Below, piece after piece: positions 1 to 6,826 of a DNA stretch of 50,545 nt. The position numbers and the translations under genes were made by a program. Within the stretch, counting starts at the first letter, position 1. Each line of letters begins with the position of its first letter. The DNA comes from Ignavibacteriales bacterium (GTDB lineage: Bacteria; Bacteroidota; Ignavibacteria; Ignavibacteriales; Melioribacteraceae). Location: NCBI GenBank assembly GCA_016177735.1, contig JACOUS010000012.1, positions 1 through 50,545 on the forward strand, written 5' to 3'. The notes under the pieces were generated by a model. It searched no databases. It was not told the origin of the DNA and saw nothing but the letters and a program-made list of their open reading frames with translations.

Positions 1-73
1 ACAAAAAATTTGCTGTAGAAGAAAAATCATTGCCGTATTCGATGAGCAAGTGAAAGCGAGACGTGAGAGATAA
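1..73 (+). other. Possible 3' end of a gene entering from the left
   Basis: Two forward frames are open from the window edge: one for 16 codons to a TGA at 51-53, another for 23 codons to a TAA at 71-73. Either could be the tail of a gene, but the stretch is too short to identify. The repeat element starting at 95 follows directly. Confidence 0.25.
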
Positions 74-94
74 TTACCGGTTGAGTTAATTAAT

Positions 95-324
95 AACTGA
101 TGTTACGCAAAGTCTATTTTTTATTGCCCCGGCATTTCCCGTGTAAACGGGATCCCGCTCCGCGGTGATATGTCGGGGTTAAAGAGTACCGATTAATCGG
201 GCTTTAGCCCAAGCTGTCCTTAAAATGTGGCTGAAGCCGCTTTCTCTTTTGGGGTATGCTTCCACGACCTGAAGGTCGTGGCAATTAAAAATTATATAAA
301 TACGGATTTTGTGTAACTCCAGTT
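95..324. mobile_element. MITE-like modular inverted-repeat element, copy 1
   Basis: This fills most of the non-coding stretch 74-346. Left end 95-111 (AACTGATGTTACGCAAA) and the reverse complement of 308-324 (AACTGGAGTTACACAAA) match at 14 of 17 positions, forming terminal inverted repeats. Between them lie a cloverleaf (127-178), a short palindrome GGGCTTTAGCCC (199-210), a GGCTGAAGCC-type module (229-239) and a perfect hairpin with 9-bp arms CCACGACCT/AGGTCGTGG (262-281). There is no open reading frame, so any movement would need a transposase in trans. Similar ends bound the element at 16616-16861. The class is inferred; structure and repetition are seen directly. Confidence 0.7.
127..178 (+). 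repeat. Cloverleaf repeat, copy 1
   Basis: Outer stem CCCCGGCAT (127-135) pairs with ATGTCGGGG (170-178) with one G.T. Inside are hairpin CCCGT-GTAA-ACGGG (138-151) and hairpin 152-169, in which CCGC/GCGG and ATC/GAT pair around a TCC loop. The three helices make a three-way junction shared with copies at 7864, 16670, 18242, 40111 and 46568. Confidence 0.85.
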
Positions 325-346
325 AATAATAATGTGAGAGAGAAAA

Positions 347-637
347 ATGAAAAAGTTAAATTCGGTTTTATCCCTTCTATTAATATTTATTTTCATGTAT
401 GGCTGTATGCCGGGCGGCGGCGAAAGTACGGCAAAAGATCCGGCCGGATTCTTCATGGGTGTTTGGCACGGGTGGATTGCACCAATATCGTTAATATGGA
501 GTTTGTTCAATCCCGCAATCAGAGTTTACGAAATTTACAATACCGGCTGGTGGTACGATTTCGGTTTTTATATTGCCGTTATCAGCGGCTTTGGCGGAGT
601 TTCGTTATCGCGTAGAAAGAAAAAAGAGAAAGAGTGA
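347..637 (+). CDS. Small conserved lipoprotein/membrane protein
   Basis: The 96-residue product begins with a Lys-containing N-terminus, a hydrophobic stretch and a lipobox-like MYGC ending at Cys20, so it is probably lipidated and exported. Residues 38-55 (GVWHGWIAPISLIWSLF) and about 70-87 (YDFGFYIAVISGFGGVSL) are hydrophobic and may be membrane segments; the C-terminus is strongly basic (RRKKKEKE). A purine-rich GAGAGAG precedes the start by about 6 nt. The stop TGA overlaps the ATG of the next gene, so the two are probably translationally coupled. I recognise the GVWHGW...SLF pattern as belonging to a conserved small Bacteroidota-type protein but know no function for it. Confidence 0.75.
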   Translation: MKKLNSVLSLLLIFIFMYGCMPGGGESTAKDPAGFFMGVWHGWIAPISLIWSLFNPAIRVYEIYNTGWWYDFGFYIAVISGFGGVSLSRRKKKEKE

Positions 638-852
638 TGAGTTCGTTTTCGTGCCAGTACCTTGATAAAAATGAAACGTATTGCATAAGATTGAAAACCG
701 ATTGCGTGCCGGGGCGGAACGGTTGTGTACTGAAAGGAAGATTTGTTTTTGCACTTCCGGCAGAAAAAAGATTGGAAGAGAAAATGAAATCCAAAAATTT
801 AAGCGGAGAGGAAAAAATCATTCATCGAAAAAATCGAGAAGAGAAAAAGTAG
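637..852 (+). CDS. Small Cys-rich conserved protein
   Basis: The 71-residue product starts at ATG 637, whose A is the last base of the previous gene's TGA; an in-frame GTG one codon upstream (634) is the alternative. Four cysteines lie in the first 35 residues (SFSCQYLDK, TYCIRL, TDCVPGR, GCVLKG), a spacing that could bind a metal ion or form a small cluster. The last 30 residues are highly charged (KRLEEKMKSKNL to the terminal EEKK). There is no signal peptide, so it should be cytoplasmic unlike its partner. The tight overlap suggests that the two products work together. Function unknown. Confidence 0.6.
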   Translation: MSSFSCQYLDKNETYCIRLKTDCVPGRNGCVLKGRFVFALPAEKRLEEKMKSKNLSGEEKIIHRKNREEKK

Positions 853-937
853 TAATCAAATTCCGTTTCGGCTTGGTGCTGCTTTGTTGATTTAATTTAT
901 GCGTCATCGGTAGCTCAACAAAAATAAAGAGGGGAAA

Positions 938-1504
938 ATGGAACGAAGAGAATTCACGCAAAAATTATTGGCGCTCGGTGTTTGTCCGGCAGTTGTAATG
1001 AATTTCGGTACTGTAGATGTTTTGGCAAAGAATAGCGCGGTGGATGACAAAGAACTTGAACAATTGAAATACGAAAAACAATTTATCGAGAATTGGCTGA
1101 GTGATCTGTTCGATTCGATGGACAAAACAATTGACCGCGAAACGCAAGTGAAAATAATCGAAGGATGCGGACGCGGATGTTTCAACCGGTTTCAATTCAA
1201 GAAAGATATTTCAATTAAAGGAAGCGGCGATCTCGAAAAATTGATCGAAGCATACTCGCAGAATTTTGAGATTTGGAAAGAGGAAAATGTTGTTCACATT
1301 CGTTACGGAGAAACATCATCGGGATGTTACTGTCCGGCAGCAAAGAACCGCGCACCGAAACCAAATGATTTGCATTGCGAATGCACACGCACAACTCATC
1401 AAACAATTTTTGAAACTGCACTCGGCAGACAGTTCAAAGTTGATATTGCAGAAAGCCTCCGCCGCGGCGGAAAGACTTGCCATTTTGTTGTGCACTTGAG
1501 TTGA
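938..1504 (+). CDS. Cys-rich protein resembling DUF6144/ATC-hydrolase-like family
   Basis: 188 residues starting after a good GAGGGG ribosome site. The N-terminus (MERREF, then a short hydrophobic run to about residue 30) resembles a twin-arginine-type or atypical signal peptide. The body carries ordered Cys motifs: GCGRGCFNRF near 75, GCYCP near 130, HCECTR near 149 and CHFVV at the C-terminus. This pattern resembles the DUF6144/L-2-amino-thiazoline-4-carboxylate hydrolase-like group, where conserved cysteines are thought to be catalytic or metal-binding. It stands alone, with the repeat-flanked small operon upstream and a broken ORF6N gene downstream. Family assignment is from memory of the motif pattern; substrate unknown. 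Confidence 0.6.
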   Translation: MERREFTQKLLALGVCPAVVMNFGTVDVLAKNSAVDDKELEQLKYEKQFIENWLSDLFDSMDKTIDRETQVKIIEGCGRGCFNRFQFKKDISIKGSGDLEKLIEAYSQNFEIWKEENVVHIRYGETSSGCYCPAAKNRAPKPNDLHCECTRTTHQTIFETALGRQFKVDIAESLRRGGKTCHFVVHLS

Positions 1505-1567
1505 GTATATTTTCAGCGTGAAGAAAGAATAACCGTTTGTTTGTGATAATAAAAATAGGGAAAGAAC

Positions 1568-2128
1568 ATGCGCAAACTACAAATTATTCCGGTACAATTA
1601 ATAGAAACAAAAATACTGCTCATCCGCGGGCAAAAAGGTAATATTAGATAAAGATTTAGCTGAGATGTATGGTGTTACTACCGGAAGATTAAATGAACAA
1701 GTTCGAAGAAATATAAAAAGGTTTCCTGATGACTTTATGTTTCAGCTAACAAAAGATGAATTCAATTTATTGATACCGCAAATTGCGATATCAAATACAA
1801 AAAAAGCGGAACACGCAAAATGCCTTATGCATTTACTGAACAAGGTGTGGCAATGTTATCCTCTGTTCTTAGAAGCGATCGAGCGGTTCAAGTTAACATT
1901 CAAATAATGAGGGCTTTTGTTAAACTGAGGGAAATTCTTTCCACACATAAAGAGTTAGCGCAAAGATTGAAAGAGCTTGAATTGAAAATGGAATCTCATG
2001 ATGAACAGATTATTGCAATCTTTGAAACGATTAACCAATTACTAATTCCTCCTGAAAAATATAAAAGACAAATTGGATTTGAAGTAAAAGAAAAAACCGT
2101 GCATTATTCAACAACAAAAAAACAATAA
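1568..2128 (+). pseudogene. ORF6N-domain protein gene with two compensating frame breaks
   Basis: Reading from ATG 1568 gives LIRGQK, then a stop at 1648-1650 because the A-run at 1632-1636 is one base too long. The next frame continues as [13 protein letters not shown] and [19 protein letters not shown], the ORF6N (KilA-N-related) DNA-binding signature. A second break at the A-run 1793-1795, one base short, is needed to reach [19 protein letters not shown], followed by a coiled-coil-like tail and [11 protein letters not shown]. The +1 and -1 events restore the family's normal length. ORF6N proteins are common in phages and mobile regions. Either a recent pseudogene or homopolymer sequencing error; the intact flanking motifs favour error. 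Confidence 0.8.
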
Positions 2129-2407
2129 TACTATTTCAATGACTGCAATTTATAGTAAAGCAGTTATCACGGAGTAGTATTAAGCCGCGAATTGTAAAAG
2201 TATTGTAAAATTTTTTTTTGCCGTCCCATTCACACATACCGCAAAAAATATATTTCCTAAATTGTCCGCCGAAATTTAAGGTTCATTTTGCTTATCTGTA
2301 GATAGCGTATTAAATCGCTGCAATTCGAATTTGATCCGCGCTGTGTACAATTTCCGTGCATGCCTTATTTCTTAATTTAATTATATCTATGAGAGTGGAT
2401 AATAAAT
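2129..2407. other. Non-coding spacer
   Basis: This 279-nt AT-rich spacer contains a poly-T run near 2210 but no convincing terminator stem, promoter or repeat copy that I can see. It must hold the promoter of the downstream 601-residue gene. Confidence 0.4.
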
Positions 2408-4213
2408 ATGATAAAATCACACGGACATAAATTTCACATACCGGTTCTTGGCGTCGGCTTCTCGGTTGATGCGCCGGTTAAAGTTGCAAGGTTTGGAATA
2501 TCATCCGTCATCTCGCTTGTGGATGATACATTAATGGAACAACTGCGGAAACATTACCTTGAAAAAAGCGGCAAGCAATACATACAGATAACAGATGCCG
2601 AAGAAGATCCGAGAGCAAAAAGAATTACTGCCTACCTGAACACGATTAATCAAATAGTACAACAGCAATTTGAGAAACTGAGAAACTCGACTTTCGAATT
2701 TGGAAGCGAGTTGAATAAATATTTTGAAATGCTTCCGGATTTTTCGGAATTGAAGAAACGTTATAAAGAAATGCTCAACTCAAGCGATGAAAGAGAGTTG
2801 GAAAGTTTAAGAGACTATCTTCGTAATAATATATCGCACGGTTCCATCGATGTAAACATTATGACGAAGCTTGATAAAGCAAACTACAATTCAAAAGGCG
2901 AGATACTTCCGGCGGAATATAATGATGCACATGCGGCATTGCGCGGTTTTGCTTTGAGCGAACTCGAAGGTTCGATTATTTTTTCTGCCGGCATGAATCC
3001 GAAACTTTACAGCTACATGGAAACTTTCAAAGATTTTTTGCCCGGTGCTGAAGGCAGTTTTAAAAAGAAGATCGTAATTAAAGTCAGCGATTTCCGTTCG
3101 GCATTAATTCAAGGAAAATTTCTTGCGAAGAAAGGATTGTGGATCTCGGAATTCCGGATCGAATCGGGATTGAACTGCGGCGGACATGCATTTGCAACAG
3201 ACGGACTGCTGATGGGTCCGATTCTCGAAGAATTCAAAAATAGAAAAGACGAATTGTTGACAACGCTGAAAGAGATGTATCTGCAAGCGCTTATTAAAAA
3301 AGAAATTCAAGTTGATGAAGGAAAATTAAATATTGATATCACGGTTCAAGGCGGTGTCGGGAAATCGTCGGAACAAAATTTTTTAATCAGGCAATACGGA
3401 GTAAAATCCGTTGGCTGGGGAAGTCCGTTTCTTTTAGTGCCGGAAGTGATGAATGTTGATGATTACACTTTGCAAAAACTTTGTGATGCCGGCGAAGACG
3501 ATTTTTATTTAAGTGATATTTCTCCTTTGGGCGTGCCGTTCAACAATTTACGGGACAATAGTAAAGATATAGAAAAATGGCAGAAGGCTGAGAACGGAAA
3601 ACCCGGAAGTGCTTGCACGAAAAAATTTCTGTTATCAAATAAAGAATACTCCGATAAACCGATCTGCACCGCGTCAATCACTTACTTAAAAAGAAAAATT
3701 GCGGACTTAAAAGCGGGCAATCTCGATGAAAGTGATTTGAAAACTGAAATCAACAAAGCAGTTGACAAAGCTTGTCTTTGTGAAGGGCTTACTGTTCCGG
3801 CGTTGATTGTCAACAATATTGAATCGCCAAAGCAGAGCCGCGCTGTTTCGGTCTGTCCGGGTCCAAACCTTGCCTATTTTTCCAAAACCGCAACGCTCAA
3901 AGAAATGATTGATCACATTTACGGACGGATAAATTTAATTACACATACGAACCGCCCGAACATGTTTGTAAAAGAATTGAGTCTTTATATTGATTATCTG
4001 CAGAGAAAAATTGAAGACGGCATGAAAAATTTTTCATCGCAAACCGAGACTTACGTTGATACTTTCAAAACAAATTTAATGGAAGGGATAGATTACTATA
4101 AAAAACTTATTCCTGAAATTACCGAAGAAGCAGAAAGTGTAAGAGAAAAGATCAGAGAAGACTTGGAAGTGCTGGAACAAAGACTAATGTCGTTAGCATT
4201 GGTTTCAATATAG
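2408..4213 (+). CDS. Conserved protein of unknown function, possible TIM-barrel fold
   Basis: 601 residues with no signal peptide or membrane segment, so it is cytoplasmic. Distinct conserved-looking blocks are SHGHKFHIPVLGVGFSVDAP (4-23), GLNCGGHAFATDGLLMGP (about 256-273), DITVQGGVGKSSEQNF (about 309-324), VGWGSPFLLVPE (about 335-346) and YLSDISPLGVPFNNLR (about 368-383). The Gly-rich loops spaced along a single domain, and the GWG-PFLL-PE pattern, recall FMN-binding TIM barrels such as nitronate monooxygenase or glutamate-synthase-type enzymes, but this is only a visual impression. There is a CACLCEG-like Cys cluster (KACLCEG, near 457) and CPGPN further on. The last 110 residues are helical, charged and coiled-coil-like. 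No operon partner. Function not assigned. Confidence 0.75.
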   Translation: MIKSHGHKFHIPVLGVGFSVDAPVKVARFGISSVISLVDDTLMEQLRKHYLEKSGKQYIQITDAEEDPRAKRITAYLNTINQIVQQQFEKLRNSTFEFGSELNKYFEMLPDFSELKKRYKEMLNSSDERELESLRDYLRNNISHGSIDVNIMTKLDKANYNSKGEILPAEYNDAHAALRGFALSELEGSIIFSAGMNPKLYSYMETFKDFLPGAEGSFKKKIVIKVSDFRSALIQGKFLAKKGLWISEFRIESGLNCGGHAFATDGLLMGPILEEFKNRKDELLTTLKEMYLQALIKKEIQVDEGKLNIDITVQGGVGKSSEQNFLIRQYGVKSVGWGSPFLLVPEVMNVDDYTLQKLCDAGEDDFYLSDISPLGVPFNNLRDNSKDIEKWQKAENGKPGSACTKKFLLSNKEYSDKPICTASITYLKRKIADLKAGNLDESDLKTEINKAVDKACLCEGLTVPALIVNNIESPKQSRAVSVCPGPNLAYFSKTATLKEMIDHIYGRINLITHTNRPNMFVKELSLYIDYLQRKIEDGMKNFSSQTETYVDTFKTNLMEGIDYYKKLIPEITEEAESVREKIREDLEVLEQRLMSLALVSI

Positions 4214-4243
4214 AATAAAGCCTGTTAATTATCGAAGCAACTC

Positions 4244-4294
4244 TCATTCGATGTAAACGCGCTGCACACGTGCACTGATGCTTGTGAAATATTT
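4244..4294 (-). pseudogene. Vestigial 3' end of an alanine racemase gene
   Basis: On the minus strand 4294-4244 reads KYFTSISARVQRVYIE followed by TGA. The intact alr downstream ends EILTNINTRVPRVYIG and stop. Nucleotide similarity covers about 50 nt and is lost upstream of 4300. The fragment lies on the far side of the brnT/brnA pair, in the same orientation as alr, so the pair is flanked by a diverged and an intact alr 3' end. It looks like a remnant left by insertion at, or replacement of, the alr 3' end. Confidence 0.65.
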
Positions 4295-4341
4295 AAGTAA
4301 GACAAAAATAAATCTGTTTGTCTCCGATACTTGTGATTCAA

Positions 4342-4362
4342 TGTATACTTTTATAATATACA
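4342..4362 (+). promoter_or_regulatory. Promoter/operator of brnT-brnA
   Basis: TGTATA (4342-4347) and TATACA (4357-4362) form an inverted repeat with a 9-nt spacer. A TATAAT -10 box (4352-4357) overlaps it, with a weak TTGTGA (4331-4336) upstream at 15-nt spacing. The -10 ends only 8 nt before the ATG at 4366 and no ribosome site is visible, so the transcript may be almost leaderless. BrnA-family antitoxins repress their own promoters, which fits an operator here; the pairing is inferred. Confidence 0.5.
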
Positions 4363-4365
4363 GAT

Positions 4366-4686
4366 ATGGAAGACATAATATTTGAGAGATACGAAGGATT
4401 CCAGCGGGACGAAGGCAATTCCTTAAAGAATTGGAAAAAACATAACGTAACTATTAGCGAATGCGAACAAGTATTTTTTAATAAACCGATGATTGTTTCG
4501 AGCGATGAAAAACATTCTGACTCCGAAAAAAGATGGTTTCTTCTTGGCAGAACCGACTTGGATAGAAAATTATTTCTTGTTTTTACCTCACGTGGAAATC
4601 TAATCAGAGTAGTTTCTGCAAGAGATATGAATAAAAAAGAAAGAGATATATACAATGAAGAAATTGAAAAGCATACCGAAATTTAA
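4366..4686 (+). CDS. BrnT-family toxin (ribonuclease)
   Basis: 106 residues. The C-terminal half, with KRWFLLGRTD, LFLVFTSRG and LIRVVSARDMNKKERDIY, matches the BrnT toxin fold: an RNase related to RelE, ending in the conserved 'R-ISAR-A-K-E-Y' helix. The N-terminal third is longer and less typical (QRDEGNSLKNWKKHNVTISE), but the 'N--KH-V---E' element of the family is preserved. It overlaps the downstream antitoxin by 32 nt, which supports coupled expression. BrnT cleaves RNA to stop translation and is neutralised by BrnA. The pair sits between an alr remnant and intact alr, converging with the latter. Confidence 0.8.
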   Translation: MEDIIFERYEGFQRDEGNSLKNWKKHNVTISECEQVFFNKPMIVSSDEKHSDSEKRWFLLGRTDLDRKLFLVFTSRGNLIRVVSARDMNKKERDIYNEEIEKHTEI

Positions 4687-4930
4687 AAATGAAAAGGACG
4701 AACGGGAATTTTGGTTTAAAGCCGATTCTGCCCAGTATGTAGATTGGAAAAAATCTAAACTGGCATCTTTTCCCAAATTAAAGCCATCAACAACAACTAT
4801 TTCACTTCGTTTGCCGGAGTCACTATTGAATGAATTGAAAATTGTCGCAAATAAAAGAGATGTACCCTATCAATCGCTGATTAAAATATTTTTAAAAGAA
4901 AGAGTTGACCGCGAACGGAGGAGTAATTAA
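4655..4930 (+). CDS. BrnA-type/CopG-family antitoxin
   Basis: 91 residues. The first half (KNEKDEREFWFKADSAQYVDW) resembles the toxin-binding arm of BrnA/CopG-type antitoxins, and the second half (TTISLRLPESLLNELKIVANKRDVPYQSLIKIFL) is a ribbon-helix-helix DNA-binding domain with the typical beta strand TTISLRLP. It starts inside the toxin gene. The stop TAA (4928-4930) overlaps the stop of alr on the opposite strand by 4 nt, so the genes converge tail to tail. It should neutralise the upstream toxin and repress the shared promoter. Confidence 0.82.
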   Translation: MKKLKSIPKFKNEKDEREFWFKADSAQYVDWKKSKLASFPKLKPSTTTISLRLPESLLNELKIVANKRDVPYQSLIKIFLKERVDRERRSN

Positions 4931-6078
4931 CCAATGTAAACGCGCGGCACGCGTGTGTTAATGTTGGTTAAAATCTCGTAAGGAATTGTGCCCGCCCATT
5001 GCGCAAGTTCTTCAACTGTAATTTTATTTTGCCCGTCACTTCCGATCAAAATAGTTTCATCGCCGTTGTAAGCAGAATCGTTTTCAATATTTGCAACTAT
5101 CTGATCCATCGAAATTGTGCCGACAACCGGGTAACGCTTCCCGTTCAGCAGAACTTCAGCTTTGTGCGTCATGCTTCTCAAATATCCGTCACCATATCCA
5201 ACCGGAACGGTAACGGCGCGAATGTTGTGATCGCTTTTCCAAGCGGAGCCGTATCCAACCGGATGACCGGCTTTTATCACTTTGAAATAAACAACAAGTG
5301 ATTTCCACATGAGTGCCGGTTTTACTTCAATTGTTTTTTCTGTTTCGAGAGAAGGATAAACTCCGTAGAGCATAATTCCCGGACGTACCATATCGAAATT
5401 TGCTTCGGGCATTTGCAGTATTGCGCCGGAATTTGATGCATGTCGTACCGGCAGTTCAATAGAATGCTTACCATAAAAACGGAGTACTTCGTTAAATCTT
5501 TCGAGCTGAAGTTTTGTGTAACTCAAATCGCGCAATTCGGAATTTGCAAAGTGTGTGTAGATCCCTTCCGCGTTAATATTTTTGTACTTGAGCGATTCTT
5601 CAATAAATTTTTCCGCACTGTAATAATGAACGCCGATCCGCTCCATTCCGGTATCGATTTTCAAATGTACCTTTGCTTTGACCTTCATTGATGCGGCAAT
5701 CTGATCTATTTGTTTCAGCTTTTCAACGGAAGATGCCGTGATTGTTAAATCGTGTTTGAGGAAAAGAGGAATCTGATTTCCCCAAATGCCGCCGAGTACG
5801 AGAATTGGAATTTTAATTCCTTGCTCGCGCAGCAAAATTCCTTCTTCAATCACCGCAACGCCGAGATAATCTGCATTCAAATCTTGCATTAATTGTGCGG
5901 TGCGTACAAGTCCGTGTCCGTAAGCGTTGGCTTTCAGAATCGGCATAACTTTAGCCGGTGCGGCGTGCGCTTTTATTTTTTCAAAATTATTTTTCAGGGT
6001 GTTCAAATCAATTTGAAGATGTGTCGGGCGGATGATTTCATCAACGCTTATTACCGGGTGATTGAAAAAGCTGCTCAT
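4927..6078 (-). CDS. alr: Alanine racemase
   Basis: 383 residues, the usual length for Alr, from ATG 6078; an in-frame upstream start at 6153 would add 25 residues with no family counterpart. The PLP-lysine motif is seen as PILKANAYGHG (Lys49), followed by the family blocks HLKIDTGMERIGV, NSGAI, MVRPGIMLYG and PVGYGDGYLRS. The enzyme interconverts L- and D-alanine for peptidoglycan. It ends ISTRV-like (INTRVPRVYIG), and this 3' end is partly duplicated at 4244-4294. It is divergent from the FMN-binding lipoprotein gene and converges with the brnA-type antitoxin. No fusion with a MurF domain, which is common in Bacteroidota relatives. Confidence 0.95.
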   Translation of the reverse strand: MSSFFNHPVISVDEIIRPTHLQIDLNTLKNNFEKIKAHAAPAKVMPILKANAYGHGLVRTAQLMQDLNADYLGVAVIEEGILLREQGIKIPILVLGGIWGNQIPLFLKHDLTITASSVEKLKQIDQIAASMKVKAKVHLKIDTGMERIGVHYYSAEKFIEESLKYKNINAEGIYTHFANSELRDLSYTKLQLERFNEVLRFYGKHSIELPVRHASNSGAILQMPEANFDMVRPGIMLYGVYPSLETEKTIEVKPALMWKSLVVYFKVIKAGHPVGYGSAWKSDHNIRAVTVPVGYGDGYLRSMTHKAEVLLNGKRYPVVGTISMDQIVANIENDSAYNGDETILIGSDGQNKITVEELAQWAGTIPYEILTNINTRVPRVYIG

Positions 6079-6174
6079 CGATTTATCTGTTAATTGGTGG
6101 AAAAATAGGACTTTTATTAAATGGAAAGTTAAATGTAAGTTACGTATTGTCAAATCAAAATTTTGGGGGAAACT

Positions 6175-6726
6175 TTGAAGACATTTAAATATTTTTTGCC
6201 GCTGCTTGCTCTCTTTTCATGCACAATGACGGAGAAAGACAGTTTGGATGAAGTGAAAAATTTTAACAGTGCGAACAAATATTTTAAAGCTGGCGCGATT
6301 AACATGCACTTTTTGATTGAAACGAGAGACACAAAAGAACTCGATACGCTTTTCTATCAATGGGTAAAATCGTACAACATTCCGTTTGATGCGAAAGGAT
6401 GTAAAGATGGTGTGTACGTTGGTGAGTCACCTTACGATGCTTTCGATTACAAACACGTTGTGAAAATAAAAATCGAAGAAGAAAAAATAATTTCTATCGA
6501 TTACAATGAGATAAAGAAAAATGGAATCGATAAAGAGACGGACAAAGAATACAACGAAGAGATGAGTGCCGCCGTAACATCGCCGGCAATTGCTTATCCC
6601 GATTACGAAAAACAGATGTTGAACAAACAAGATTATATGAAAGTTGATGCCGTTACCGGTGCAACATATTCAATGTTTAGATTTCGTTACGCTCTCGCAA
6701 TTGCATTGATGAAAGCGAGAACTTAA
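6175..6726 (+). CDS. FMN-binding domain lipoprotein
   Basis: About 183 residues from TTG 6175, which follows a GGGGGAAAC ribosome site by a good distance; the longer reading from TTG 6163 would start inside that site. The N-terminus KTFKYFLPLLALFSC ends in a lipobox, so the protein is likely anchored outside the cytoplasmic membrane. The C-terminal half is an FMN-binding domain with the flavinylation motif VDAVTGATYS, whose threonine receives FMN covalently from an ApbE transferase in characterised relatives. The preceding SPAIAYPDYEKQML also fits. This suggests an extracytoplasmic electron-transfer role. No ApbE or redox partner is in the window. Confidence 0.75.
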   Translation: MKTFKYFLPLLALFSCTMTEKDSLDEVKNFNSANKYFKAGAINMHFLIETRDTKELDTLFYQWVKSYNIPFDAKGCKDGVYVGESPYDAFDYKHVVKIKIEEEKIISIDYNEIKKNGIDKETDKEYNEEMSAAVTSPAIAYPDYEKQMLNKQDYMKVDAVTGATYSMFRFRYALAIALMKART

Positions 6727-6769
6727 TATGGAATCAAAAGAATTTACAAAATTTGAAAAGTCCTTCCCT

Positions 6770-6821
6770 TTGGCATTGCCACTTTGCGGGAAGGGTTGGC
6801 ATTGCCACTATGCGGGATAGG
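6770..6821 (+). repeat. Two tandem copies of a 26-nt unit before the SDR gene
   Basis: Units 6770-6795 and 6796-6821 are identical except for a few substitutions. Each contains GGCATTGCC, a 3-bp hairpin, then ACT(T/A)TGCGGGA. CCTTCCC upstream can pair with GGGAAGG in the first unit. The array ends 5 nt before the ATG at 6827, so it forms most of the leader. Confidence 0.8.
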
Positions 6822-6826
6822 CTATA

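Noticed and set aside
1568-2128. Prophage suggested by the ORF6N gene
   Set aside because: No structural, integrase or lysis genes lie nearby; ORF6N genes also occur alone.
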